A stretch of 64,000 bases of DNA, taken from Bacillota bacterium (GTDB lineage Bacteria; Bacillota_I; Bacilli_A; RF39; UBA660). Positions 10,791 through 20,633 of the stretch are shown here, piece by piece. Made by a program: the position numbers and the translations under genes. A model generated the notes under the pieces. It was not told where the DNA came from. It did no database searches and saw nothing but the letters and a program-made list of their open reading frames with translations. The stretch's first letter is position 1, and each line of letters begins with the position of its first letter. Location of the stretch: contig SVAI01000001.1 in the NCBI GenBank assembly GCA_015059495.1, positions 923,811 to 987,810 of the forward strand, written 5' to 3'.

Positions 10791-11689
10791 GATCTAATTA
10801 ATCTTTTAATATCTGTCATTTCTAACTTACCATATTCATAATATTTTAAAGCTAAGTTTTCTGGTACACCACATTTAACCATTTCTTCAATATGCTTATT
10901 AACATATTCTTGATAATAAGAATAATTACTATTATCTAAACCAAAATCATCATCACTTAAATTATCTTCATATAATTTAATCTTTGTTAGTACTTCTAAT
11001 ACCATAGAAGATAAAGCACTTAATACTATTGATGTCTTATTATGAGAATATGATTCAGTATATAATGTGGAGCTACCATCTAAGTCTACAATATGAACTC
11101 CATAATTAAAACCATGTTCTAATAATACATCACAATCATCTCTTGTTATAGGATTACTTACATTTCTTTTATCTAAATTTAAAGGATATATATTATTATC
11201 TAACAATTCTTCAACCTTAGATACTAAATCTTTGCAAGCCATTAATTTCAATCTTTTATGAACATATGCAGAAGAATATATTCCTAAAGTGTTTTTATAA
11301 TAAGGATAAACGCATCCAATAGCTTTATTACCTTCATAAATAATATTATTAGGTAAATATGATAATTTAACCTTACTACCAGCTTCAATGGCCTTCATAA
11401 TAGCTTCTTCCTTTGCAAGTATAACTCCATCATTATCCTTATAAGTTAATATTCTATTATCATCCTTCTTAGATATATTTCTTAACTTCTTATAACATGA
11501 AACATTAACTCCATCTTCATCTAATATGGCATTATCAATTTTTATTACTTGATCATTATCTTTATAAAACTTATATACATTCGGCCCAACTTTATACAAC
11601 TCTGCTTCTCTACCAGTTCCAACAACTTTATTCTTTTTCTTAATCTCATCAATTTCTTTAGATGTTAATCTAATAACTTGTTTTTGCAT
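10778..11689 (-). CDS. Protein kinase-fold-like hypothetical protein
   Basis: GTGREAELYKVGPNVYKFYK, NIYPLNLDKRNVSNP and VHIVDLDGSS resemble G-loop/VAIK, catalytic loop and DFG-like motifs. Confidence 0.4.
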   Translation of the reverse strand: MQKQVIRLTSKEIDEIKKKNKVVGTGREAELYKVGPNVYKFYKDNDQVIKIDNAILDEDGVNVSCYKKLRNISKKDDNRILTYKDNDGVILAKEEAIMKAIEAGSKVKLSYLPNNIIYEGNKAIGCVYPYYKNTLGIYSSAYVHKRLKLMACKDLVSKVEELLDNNIYPLNLDKRNVSNPITRDDCDVLLEHGFNYGVHIVDLDGSSTLYTESYSHNKTSIVLSALSSMVLEVLTKIKLYEDNLSDDDFGLDNSNYSYYQEYVNKHIEEMVKCGVPENLALKYYEYGKLEMTDIKRLIRSIEK

Positions 11690-11717
11690 AAAATCACTCC
11701 GTTCATATATATATTAT

Positions 11718-12641
11718 TTATTTATTTTTGTGTTTATTCACCAATTCCTTAATCTTTCTAAAGTAGTGGTTAATACCACTCTTACTTATTTTTTTATTTG
11801 TTTCCATAGTAACTATATCAGCTAATTCCTGATATGAAGTTTCGGGATATTTAATTCTATATTCTATTACTTCTTTTATTCTATCATCTAATAAATCTAT
11901 TAAATCATGTTCTTTTAAATAATTTATATCATCTAACTGAGTTAAACCAGTTCTAATAACTTTTTCTTGATTAGCTAAATCAACATTATTTAATCTATTA
12001 ACCATATTCTTATGATCTCTATATATTCTTATATCTTCAAAATAAAATAATGAATTAGTAGCTTTAAATAATTTCAACATATCACTAATTACTTCAGCTT
12101 GTTTAATATATATCATATATTTATTACTTCTTTTTAATGTTTTAGTTTCTATTCTAAAATTTTTAAATAACTTCTTAATGAAATTAGCTTCCTCTATCGT
12201 TGGAACTACATATTCAGCATGATATCCAGATCTTTTAGGATCATTAATAGATCCACATGCTAAGAATAATCCTTTTAGATAATTAATAATATCTTCATCA
12301 GTAGATAAAAAATATACTTCAGGTAATATAAATTCACCATCCTTAATTATATTTAACTTCTTTAATATAAAATCTACTTTTTCATTAATAGTTAACATGT
12401 ATATTTGTTTAGATTTAAATCTTTTTTGTATACGTACATTAATCTTTGGATTAATACCAAATATTACTTTAAATGTTTTATATACTACACGAGCTACATG
12501 AGCATTTTCCATTGTTAAAACAATACTATCTTTTTTGATAGTAGATGAATACTTAACAAAAGCAGATAAAAAAGGTAATAACTCTAAGTAATCTTTTAAA
12601 GAATTTGATATTTCTTCTTTAACTTGCATAGTAAATGTCAT
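11718..12641 (-). CDS. whiA: DNA-binding protein WhiA
   Basis: LAGLIDADG-like N-terminal domain (YLKGLFLACGSINDPKRSGYHAEYV) and C-terminal HTH (YPETSYQELADIV...KISKSGINHYFRKI). Confidence 0.9.
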   Translation of the reverse strand: MTFTMQVKEEISNSLKDYLELLPFLSAFVKYSSTIKKDSIVLTMENAHVARVVYKTFKVIFGINPKINVRIQKRFKSKQIYMLTINEKVDFILKKLNIIKDGEFILPEVYFLSTDEDIINYLKGLFLACGSINDPKRSGYHAEYVVPTIEEANFIKKLFKNFRIETKTLKRSNKYMIYIKQAEVISDMLKLFKATNSLFYFEDIRIYRDHKNMVNRLNNVDLANQEKVIRTGLTQLDDINYLKEHDLIDLLDDRIKEVIEYRIKYPETSYQELADIVTMETNKKISKSGINHYFRKIKELVNKHKNK

Positions 12642-12685
12642 GTTTTATCACCCAAAGTAATTTTAACATAAAAAAAGAGATATTT

Positions 12686-13918
12686 CTATCTCTTATACCA
12701 CCAAACTCCAGTTGAAGGGAATCCTGGTGGATTAATTAAATGTGCAACAAATTGATTCCATGAAGAGTAATCAACATGATACCAACCAGTAGCAACACCA
12801 TAGTGTAAGTGAGCACCATAAGCACAAGTGTCATAACCACCACTATAATATTTTGATGTTGAATAACCACCAACAGTACCAACAACAGTATCAGTTGTAA
12901 CAATTTGATTTAATTTAACTTTTATATCTAACATGTGAGCATATTGAACAGTATATCTCTTACCATTAACAGTAACATGAATATAAACCATATTACCACC
13001 ACATGATGATTTATAAGTTATTGCTGCAACTCTACCTGCTGCAGTAGCATATTCAGGAGTACCTTCGTTATTACCAGCAATATCAATTCCTGGATGGAAT
13101 GAACTATCAAATGATCTATAACCAAAACCAGATGATATTCTACCTTTAACAGTTGGTTTTACCCATCCAAATGATTGTGGATCACTTGTACATGTTGATA
13201 ACTTTTGTGTCTCACTGTCACATATAGATTGATAATATTTAATAACTGACTTTTGTGCAGCTATTTGAGTATCAATATCTTCAGATATTTCATCTATAGC
13301 AGCCATCTTATCATTTAATGTAGATAAGGCATTTGAAAATTTATTTATATTACCATCTAATTGTTTATTAGCTTCTTCTAGCTCAACTTGTCTATTTTGT
13401 TTTTCTACAATTAAATTTTGTAAAGACTTAATCTTATTATCATAATACTTAGTAATACTCTCAACAGATTTCATTCTCATTATCATTTCAGTAATTGAAG
13501 AGGAATCACTAAAATATTCCATATAATCATTACCATTTCTAGTTAATTGATAATATCTAAGCATATTATCTATATCTTCACTAGCTTGCTTAATAGCTTC
13601 TTCTGCTTCAGTAACTTTATTTTTAGCATCTTCAACTTCTTGAATATTCTTTTCTTTTTCTTGATAAGCATTATAAATATTACTTTTACTTTGATTAATT
13701 TCACTTTGTGTTTGTTTTTTAGCATTTGCTTGTCTTGTCTTTTCAGCTTCTAATTCAGCTAAATGATCTTTTAGTTCTAATATAGTAGTTGCTTCCTTAG
13801 CATGAACAGTCAATGGTGAGAATAAGTAACTAAAAGCAATTAAGAAAGCAAATGTAACTCTAAATAAACCAACAAAATATTTTCTCATATTTTTAAATAC
13901 TTTCTTACAGCATGCCAA
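12686..13918 (-). CDS. Coiled-coil M23 (LytM) peptidase, probable FtsEX partner
   Basis: Signal peptide, long coiled coil, C-terminal SGFGYRSFDSSFHPGIDIAG...GAHLHYGV; adjacent to ftsX. Confidence 0.85.
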   Translation of the reverse strand: MACCKKVFKNMRKYFVGLFRVTFAFLIAFSYLFSPLTVHAKEATTILELKDHLAELEAEKTRQANAKKQTQSEINQSKSNIYNAYQEKEKNIQEVEDAKNKVTEAEEAIKQASEDIDNMLRYYQLTRNGNDYMEYFSDSSSITEMIMRMKSVESITKYYDNKIKSLQNLIVEKQNRQVELEEANKQLDGNINKFSNALSTLNDKMAAIDEISEDIDTQIAAQKSVIKYYQSICDSETQKLSTCTSDPQSFGWVKPTVKGRISSGFGYRSFDSSFHPGIDIAGNNEGTPEYATAAGRVAAITYKSSCGGNMVYIHVTVNGKRYTVQYAHMLDIKVKLNQIVTTDTVVGTVGGYSTSKYYSGGYDTCAYGAHLHYGVATGWYHVDYSSWNQFVAHLINPPGFPSTGVWWYKR

Positions 13919-14778
13919 CTACCAAGCATACCTACAAGTCCACCTATAATAACTAATATCAATGATACATTTAATAATAATGCACCAGGACTAACTAATT
14001 GAATCATATGTGAGAATATATATCCATCAAAATAATCATATGCAATTATATAAGCATAAATAGTAATTAATATAGGAATAATAGAACCTAAAACTCCTAA
14101 GAATAATCCTTCAAACTCAAATGGTAATTTAATAGCAGTATTAGATGTACCAACAAGTCTCATGATTTCTATTTCATTTCTTCTTGAATAAATAGTTAAT
14201 CTAATAGTATTACTAATTAAGAAAGCAGTAACTAAGATTAACGCAGCAACAATAACAATTGATGCTTGTTCAATAATCTTAAATATACCTATCATTTGAT
14301 CTACACTATCTTTACCATATGTAGCTGATTCTACTCCATCTATTTCATTAATAGCATTAGTAGTAGCTTTTAAATCAGACACATTTTTAACTTTAACTAA
14401 TATTGAATCATATAAAGGATTCTCATCCATATTTTCAATTATCGAATCTAATTCACCTAAAGAATTTTTAATTTCTTCTTTCCAAGTATCTTTAGATTTA
14501 AATTCTAAACTTTCAAATGAAGACATAGATTTAATCTTATCTTCTATTTCATTTTTCTTTGTTTCATCTACATCAGTTTTTAAATATGTAACAATTGTTA
14601 ATTCATTTTCCATTGCTTGAGTAAAATGATTAACATTTGATGACATAATTAATGATATAGATACAAGTATTAAAGTAATAGCTATACAAGTAATAGAGGC
14701 AATAGATAAACTAAAGTTTCTAAATACACTCTTAAAAGCATCTCTAATACTTCTTATTAATATTCTAATTGCTTTCAT
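13885..14778 (-). CDS. ftsX: Cell division protein FtsX
   Basis: Four TM permease, IRSIRDAFKSVFRNFSLSIASI, NEIEIMRLVGTSN; next to ftsE. Confidence 0.92.
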   Translation of the reverse strand: MKAIRILIRSIRDAFKSVFRNFSLSIASITCIAITLILVSISLIMSSNVNHFTQAMENELTIVTYLKTDVDETKKNEIEDKIKSMSSFESLEFKSKDTWKEEIKNSLGELDSIIENMDENPLYDSILVKVKNVSDLKATTNAINEIDGVESATYGKDSVDQMIGIFKIIEQASIVIVAALILVTAFLISNTIRLTIYSRRNEIEIMRLVGTSNTAIKLPFEFEGLFLGVLGSIIPILITIYAYIIAYDYFDGYIFSHMIQLVSPGALLLNVSLILVIIGGLVGMLGSWHAVRKYLKI

Positions 14779-15466
14779 GTACTTTATAACTTCCTTTCAT
14801 CTTATCTCCAACTTTAACACCGTTTTCAATAACAACTACTCTCTTCTTCATTCTATTAACAATGTCTTTATCATGAGTAGCCATAACAACAGTTGTTCCA
14901 AGTTCCTTATTAATTGATGATATAACATCCATAATCTCTTTAGATGTTTCTGGATCTAAGTTACCTGTAGGTTCATCACATATTAATAATTTTGGATCAT
15001 TAACTATAGCTCTAGCTATACAAACTCTTTGTTGTTCACCACCAGATAATTGATTAGGAAATGATCTAGCCCTATCTTTTAATCCAACACGTTCAAGTGC
15101 TTTATTAACTTTAGGTCTAATATCATCAGTTTTTAATCCTAGTGTTTCAAGTCCAAAAGCAACATTTTCATAAACTGTTAATTTAGGTAATAACTTAAAG
15201 TCTTGAAATACAACTCCTAATTTTCTTCTTAATTTATATATCTTAGAATTTCTAAGTTTAGCAACATCAATACCACCAACTACAACACTACCACTTGTTG
15301 GTCTTTCTTCTCTATAAAGAAGTTTAATTAAAGTTGATTTACCAGATGCAGTTTGTCCAATAACGAATACAAACTCACCCTTGTCTATCTCTAAATCAAG
15401 ATTAGCTAAACCAGTAACACCATTCTTATATACTTTAGAACAGCCTTTAATCTCTATTAACTTCAT
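14765..15466 (-). CDS. ftsE: Cell division ATP-binding protein FtsE (start at MKLIEIKG)
   Basis: GQTASGKSTLIKLLYREERPTSG, LSGGEQQRVCIARAIVNDPKLLICDEPTGNLDP. Confidence 0.93.
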   Translation of the reverse strand: MKLIEIKGCSKVYKNGVTGLANLDLEIDKGEFVFVIGQTASGKSTLIKLLYREERPTSGSVVVGGIDVAKLRNSKIYKLRRKLGVVFQDFKLLPKLTVYENVAFGLETLGLKTDDIRPKVNKALERVGLKDRARSFPNQLSGGEQQRVCIARAIVNDPKLLICDEPTGNLDPETSKEIMDVISSINKELGTTVVMATHDKDIVNRMKKRVVVIENGVKVGDKMKGSYKVHESN

Positions 15467-15509
15467 TATTTCACTCCTCATCCTAAATAATTATAACAAA
15501 CATTAAATA

Positions 15510-16397
15510 CTAGATAAATGGTAATTGTTTCCTTCTAAATCCACCATTAACTTCATAACAATCACTTACTACAAAGAATGCTTCATTATCTATATCTAAT
15601 ACTTTTTCTTTAATTCTATAATAATCTCTATTAGGAACAACAGCCATTAACATTTCTCTCTTAGCTTTTAAGAAACCACCTTCAGTGTTAAATAATGTAA
15701 CTCCTGTTTCTAACTCATCCATAATAAACTTTTCTATTTCTTTATATTTCTTTGAATAAATAAAGAACATCTTTGATGAAGATACACCAATAATAATTCT
15801 ATCTACTATTTCAGTAAATACAATAATTATTAATACTGAATATAATAACTTATTAGTTCCAATTACAAAGAAACCACTAGCTAATATAACAACATTAACA
15901 TATAATGATGCATTACCTTCACTAACATGGAAATACTTATTAACTAACTTCATTAATATATCTCCACCACCAGTATTAAATCCCATTTTATATATTAATC
16001 CATCACCTATACCATATAATAATGAACATAATAAAATAGTCATTAATATATTTTCAAATTGAAAATATGGTGACAAATATGCAGCTAAACCTTGAGTTAA
16101 GCTAACAAATGTTGGATATATAATAGATCCAATAATTGCTCTTCTAGTAACCTTTGTACCCAATAAGAAAAAGCTTATAAACAATAACGCAAAACTAATT
16201 ACATAAATACTAATTGCAGGTGAAATACCAAATAAAACATTTAATATAACCGCAATACCACTAGCACCACCTAATACAAAACTATTTGGTACAACAAACA
16301 TGTTGTAAGCTAGTGAAAGAATAAAAACACCAATCAAGAAGATAATAAATCTACCAACTAGTTTTTCTCTTTTAATATACTCAACTATGTTATTCAT
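15510..16397 (-). CDS. YitT family membrane protein
   Basis: Multi-TM N-terminus with GGASGIAVILN, C-terminal DUF2179-like domain. Confidence 0.85.
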   Translation of the reverse strand: MNNIVEYIKREKLVGRFIIFLIGVFILSLAYNMFVVPNSFVLGGASGIAVILNVLFGISPAISIYVISFALLFISFFLLGTKVTRRAIIGSIIYPTFVSLTQGLAAYLSPYFQFENILMTILLCSLLYGIGDGLIYKMGFNTGGGDILMKLVNKYFHVSEGNASLYVNVVILASGFFVIGTNKLLYSVLIIIVFTEIVDRIIIGVSSSKMFFIYSKKYKEIEKFIMDELETGVTLFNTEGGFLKAKREMLMAVVPNRDYYRIKEKVLDIDNEAFFVVSDCYEVNGGFRRKQLPFI

Positions 16398-16462
16398 ATC
16401 TACACCTACCTTAAAACATTATACTATATTTTTAACAATTTGCATACGAAAAAAGATTATCA

Positions 16463-16969
16463 TTAAAATGATAATCTGTTAATTAATTCTTGACCTAAAG
16501 TAGATTTATCTCCATGACCAGGATAAATAATTGTATTAGATGGATAAGTAAATATATTATCTAATGATTTTTTCATATCATTAACACTACCAGTAGGTAA
16601 ATCCATTCTACCTATACCATCTTTAAATAAGAAGTCCCCAACAAACATAATATTATCGTCCTTAAAATAATATGTTTTAGAATCACTAGTATGTCCTGGA
16701 GTTTCAATAACTTCAAAATTAAAACCATCTATATTATATTTATTTTCTTGTAAATTATATTTTTCTTTTAACTCATTTAATGCTCCAATATGATCAAAAT
16801 GATAATGAGTTATTAATATACCCACTACTTCACAAGTTATATAACTAATTATCTTATCAGCTTCATCACCAGGATCAATAATAATACACTTATTATTCTT
16901 TTCAACTATATAACAATTTTCTTCTAAAGAACCAACAACTACTCTTTTAATATTCATATTAATCACCAA
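16463..16969 (-). CDS. MBL-fold metallo-hydrolase
   Basis: THYHFDHIGAL, GHTSDSKTYYF, PGHGDKSTLGQE. Confidence 0.9.
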   Translation of the reverse strand: MVINMNIKRVVVGSLEENCYIVEKNNKCIIIDPGDEADKIISYITCEVVGILITHYHFDHIGALNELKEKYNLQENKYNIDGFNFEVIETPGHTSDSKTYYFKDDNIMFVGDFLFKDGIGRMDLPTGSVNDMKKSLDNIFTYPSNTIIYPGHGDKSTLGQELINRLSF

Positions 16970-16993
16970 TATAATTATAACATAAAAAGAGTA

Positions 16994-17713
16994 CTATTTT
17001 TTAGGTACTCTTAATCTTGATCTAGCTTTTTCTTTGCTTAATTTTATATCTAATAAATTATCTAAAGCTCTATATGTGTCATATGAAGGTCCATATTGAG
17101 ATTCACTTACACTACAATGACTGCTAAAAAAATCTTGAAGTCTATCTATTACACCATTGTATTCAACAGGAGGATATTCTTGAAATATATCATAGCTTGC
17201 TCTATCACTTCTATAATATCCCATTGATTTAGCACCAACTGAATATACTTTTACTCCATTTTCCTTCTTTACTTTTCTAAATAGACCTTTTCTAACACTA
17301 TATATTTCTTCAGTATCAATTCCATTAAATGTATATTCTAAAGATCCATCAAAACCGAACTTATAGAAAACAAAATCTGAATAAACATAATCATTTTCTA
17401 AATTGAATTCTATATGAATATCATCATCATCATCAATAGTTAAAACAATTGTTTCACCTGATTCAAAATTTAATGATAATCCATCTTTTAAAGCTATTAG
17501 TTCAAACGTACTTTCATCAAAAGAATTACTTCCTAGTACTTTCTTTATATATTCATCAACTATATAATAAAATCCTTGACCATATTTTCTTAATGTATTA
17601 TTTACATGTAATTCTTCAGTCTTATCATTATCAAATGCTTCTTTGTCCTTATCATTTTTTAATTCTATAATTCCATATAATTCTTTTACCATTAATTCAC
17701 TTATATTAACCAT
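16994..17713 (-). CDS. Hypothetical protein
   Basis: Long ORF with SD, no recognised family. Confidence 0.5.
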   Translation of the reverse strand: MVNISELMVKELYGIIELKNDKDKEAFDNDKTEELHVNNTLRKYGQGFYYIVDEYIKKVLGSNSFDESTFELIALKDGLSLNFESGETIVLTIDDDDDIHIEFNLENDYVYSDFVFYKFGFDGSLEYTFNGIDTEEIYSVRKGLFRKVKKENGVKVYSVGAKSMGYYRSDRASYDIFQEYPPVEYNGVIDRLQDFFSSHCSVSESQYGPSYDTYRALDNLLDIKLSKEKARSRLRVPKK

Positions 17714-17880
17714 AAAAATTTGCCTCTTTCTTTTAAGTTGTATTTTTTATTATAGCACTTTACCGCATGTATTACGTAAAAACATATAATGTGTTTACAT
17801 ATTGTTTACACTTAATAATTAATTAAATTACTTATTTAAAATAATAACTTGTCATGTTATAATTATCATGGTGATAACAT

Positions 17881-18426
17881 ATGGATATAATAACATTATT
17901 TTTTACAATGGCAGCAGTAATCGCTATACTAGCATTAATATATGCATATCTTTATAATAGATTACAAGATTTTAAATTAAAAATAGATGAAGCTGAAAGT
18001 ATATTAGATGAAGAATTAAGAAATAAATATGATAAAGTATATGAACTTCAAACTACAGTACTAAAATTATCAAAGGTAAATGAAAAGGAATTTCAAGAAT
18101 TAGATAACATTAAAAAAGAAGATATATCTAACTTTGAATTAGATAGAAAAGTAATTGAAGTATATAATAAATTAGAAACAATCATTAATGATTATGAAAA
18201 GATTGAAACTAAAAAAGAAGTTATTGAATTACAAAATGAAATTAAGAAACTAGATGCAAGAATTGAATCTGCTAAATTATTCTATAATAAATATATTAAT
18301 GAATCTAATACTATGGTAAGAAAATTTCCATCAAACATCATAGCTAAAATACATAAGATTCAAATAAAGAATTTCTATGATAATAAAGATTTAAATGATG
18401 ATACTGTAAAAGATTTTAAACTATAA
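17881..18426 (+). CDS. LemA-like single-TM coiled-coil protein
   Basis: N-terminal TM, YAYLYNRLQDFKLKIDEAES..., Asn/Lys coiled coil. Confidence 0.55.
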   Translation: MDIITLFFTMAAVIAILALIYAYLYNRLQDFKLKIDEAESILDEELRNKYDKVYELQTTVLKLSKVNEKEFQELDNIKKEDISNFELDRKVIEVYNKLETIINDYEKIETKKEVIELQNEIKKLDARIESAKLFYNKYINESNTMVRKFPSNIIAKIHKIQIKNFYDNKDLNDDTVKDFKL

Positions 18427-18452
18427 AAAGATACTAATAAGTATCTTTTTTA
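18424..18452. terminator. Terminator
   Basis: AAAAAGATACTAATAAGTATCTTTTTT. Confidence 0.8.
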
Positions 18453-19106
18453 TAATTTCCAATCAATTTCTTTTATTTTATTATTCTTTAAAAATTCATT
18501 TGTCTTAGAAAAACATTTTGATCCAAAGAAACCTCTTCTTGCACTAAATGGAGATGGATGAGCACTTATTAATACTAAGTGTTTTTTATTTGTAATTAAA
18601 TCTTTTTTTCCTTCAGCAAATTTACCCCATAATATAAATACAATTGGTTTATCACTACAATTAAGTTTTCTAATGATTTCATCAGTATATTTATCCCAAC
18701 CTAACTTCGAATGTGAAGCTGGACTATCTTTTTTTACTGTTAAACATGAGTTAAGAAGCAATACACCTTCTTTTGCCCACTTAGTCAAATCACCTGTACT
18801 ATTTTTTATTCCTAAATCATCTTCTAATTCTTTATAAATATTTTTTAAAGATGGAGGCAGTTTAACGCCCTCTTGAACACTAAATGATAAACCATGTGCT
18901 TCACCTTCACCATGGTAAGGATCTTGACCAACAATAACTACTTTAACATCTTTATAAGGAGTTAACTTTAAAGCATTATATAAATTATCTTTACTTGGAT
19001 AAATAATATCATTCTTATATAAATCTTCAATATGTTTATAAAATTCTTTAAAGTTAACACTATCAAACATATCTTTTAAGACAACATCCCAGTCATTTCC
19101 TATCAT
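18450..19106 (-). CDS. ung: Uracil-DNA glycosylase family 1
   Basis: VVIVGQDPYHGEGEAHGLSFSV, SAHPSPFSA. Confidence 0.95.
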   Translation of the reverse strand: MIGNDWDVVLKDMFDSVNFKEFYKHIEDLYKNDIIYPSKDNLYNALKLTPYKDVKVVIVGQDPYHGEGEAHGLSFSVQEGVKLPPSLKNIYKELEDDLGIKNSTGDLTKWAKEGVLLLNSCLTVKKDSPASHSKLGWDKYTDEIIRKLNCSDKPIVFILWGKFAEGKKDLITNKKHLVLISAHPSPFSARRGFFGSKCFSKTNEFLKNNKIKEIDWKL

Positions 19107-19924
19107 AAGTTATCACCTATATATTTATTAATATCTACAATTATTTTAGCAGCATCATTAATAAATTCATTCTTATAATCTAATTCACCTAATTGAGTAA
19201 GAATAATTAAATAGTATGGCTTATTTGCTTCAACATAACCAACTTCATGATAAGCAATACCAAATTCTCCACCTTTTCTTAAGAAATTACCATTTAAGTT
19301 TTCTCTATCTACTTTTTTAGTTGTAGTATTTATCATCCAATCTCTATACATCTTTGAATGTTCACTATCTTTATTTATATATTCAATTACCTTATTAATA
19401 TATATATACATATCAGAACAGTTAGTAATACCAAAAGAGTCAGTTTCTTTACCTTCCATAGTATGTTTAGCACCCAAATATAAACCATATTCTTTTAATA
19501 CTTCTTTACCGCCTAATAAATCTACTATCTTCAAATAAGCAGTATTATCACTTTCAGTTATAGTTAGTTTCATTAATTCCTCTAAGGTATAATATGTATC
19601 TTCTTTTTGAAACTTAATAACACCACTATCTTGTTTTAAATCATTCATTGTAACTAATATTTTATCATCTAAATGAAATACATTATTATCAATTTTATTA
19701 AACATTAATAATACAGCTAATATTTTAATAGTAGATGCAGCATAAAATAATACTTCTTCATTATAAGATATAGTATTATCTTTATCCCTATAAAAGAATG
19801 CTACTTTATTACCTTTATAATATTCATTATTAAACATATCCATTAAATCTTTAATTTTCTTCTTAAGTTCAACATCATATATATCTTTAAATAAAGTATT
19901 AGATTTTAATTCCATAGATATCAC
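19103..19924 (-). CDS. Class A beta-lactamase-like serine hydrolase
   Basis: SxxK in FYAASTIKILAVL, SDN in TESDNTAYLKIVDLLG, KGG in LRKGGEFGIAYHE. Confidence 0.75.
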   Translation of the reverse strand: MISMELKSNTLFKDIYDVELKKKIKDLMDMFNNEYYKGNKVAFFYRDKDNTISYNEEVLFYAASTIKILAVLLMFNKIDNNVFHLDDKILVTMNDLKQDSGVIKFQKEDTYYTLEELMKLTITESDNTAYLKIVDLLGGKEVLKEYGLYLGAKHTMEGKETDSFGITNCSDMYIYINKVIEYINKDSEHSKMYRDWMINTTTKKVDRENLNGNFLRKGGEFGIAYHEVGYVEANKPYYLIILTQLGELDYKNEFINDAAKIIVDINKYIGDNL

Positions 19925-19952
19925 CTAAGTACATTATAACATAAAAGAAGAG

Positions 19953-20567
19953 TTATTTAACTCTTCTTAATATTCTAAGATTACCTTCAAATAAATATTC
20001 CTTATCCTTAGCATCTTTTAAATCTTCTTCACTAGGATTCCAATATCCAAATGATTCTTCATAAATCATTCTAATCTTGTGATATCCATTTGGTAAAAGT
20101 TTGTTAGTAGAAACAAATATATTACCATCTGCTTCTACTTCAAATAATTGATAACCATCTCTATATCTTAAATATTTCATCCATGTATCAACCGATTCCT
20201 CATCAGTCAACCATGCACAATATCTTCTAGATGGAAGATGACTAAAGCATGCTTCTCTTACTTGTTCTAAAATCATCTCTCTAGTATCTATTTGAGAATT
20301 ATGAACATAATTACAAATAATATCAAGAGTTTTTAATTTTTCTTCAGCACTCATATTAGCTATTTTGTCGTTATCTAAAAGTTCAGTAATATTACCATAA
20401 TGATAATAAAGTGTGCCATTTACTTCTTCAGTATTTTTTAAATAAGCAGCAGATCTTTCAAAAAAATCATTAGTAAAAGTATTATAATTATTTCCTATAA
20501 AAATATTTGATCCTTCATAATATAAATCATCATATTTATTTGGTTTATGTATATGATATAACTTCAT
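19953..20567 (-). CDS. Hypothetical protein, DUF2441-like
   Basis: N-terminal LYHIHKPNKYDDLYYEGSNIFIGNNYNTF; family assignment from memory only. Confidence 0.4.
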   Translation of the reverse strand: MKLYHIHKPNKYDDLYYEGSNIFIGNNYNTFTNDFFERSAAYLKNTEEVNGTLYYHYGNITELLDNDKIANMSAEEKLKTLDIICNYVHNSQIDTREMILEQVREACFSHLPSRRYCAWLTDEESVDTWMKYLRYRDGYQLFEVEADGNIFVSTNKLLPNGYHKIRMIYEESFGYWNPSEEDLKDAKDKEYLFEGNLRILRRVK

Positions 20568-20633
20568 AAAATTTTCCCCCTTAATTAGTACGATATTATA
20601 AAATAAAAATTAAAAAAGTTCAATAGAACTTTT

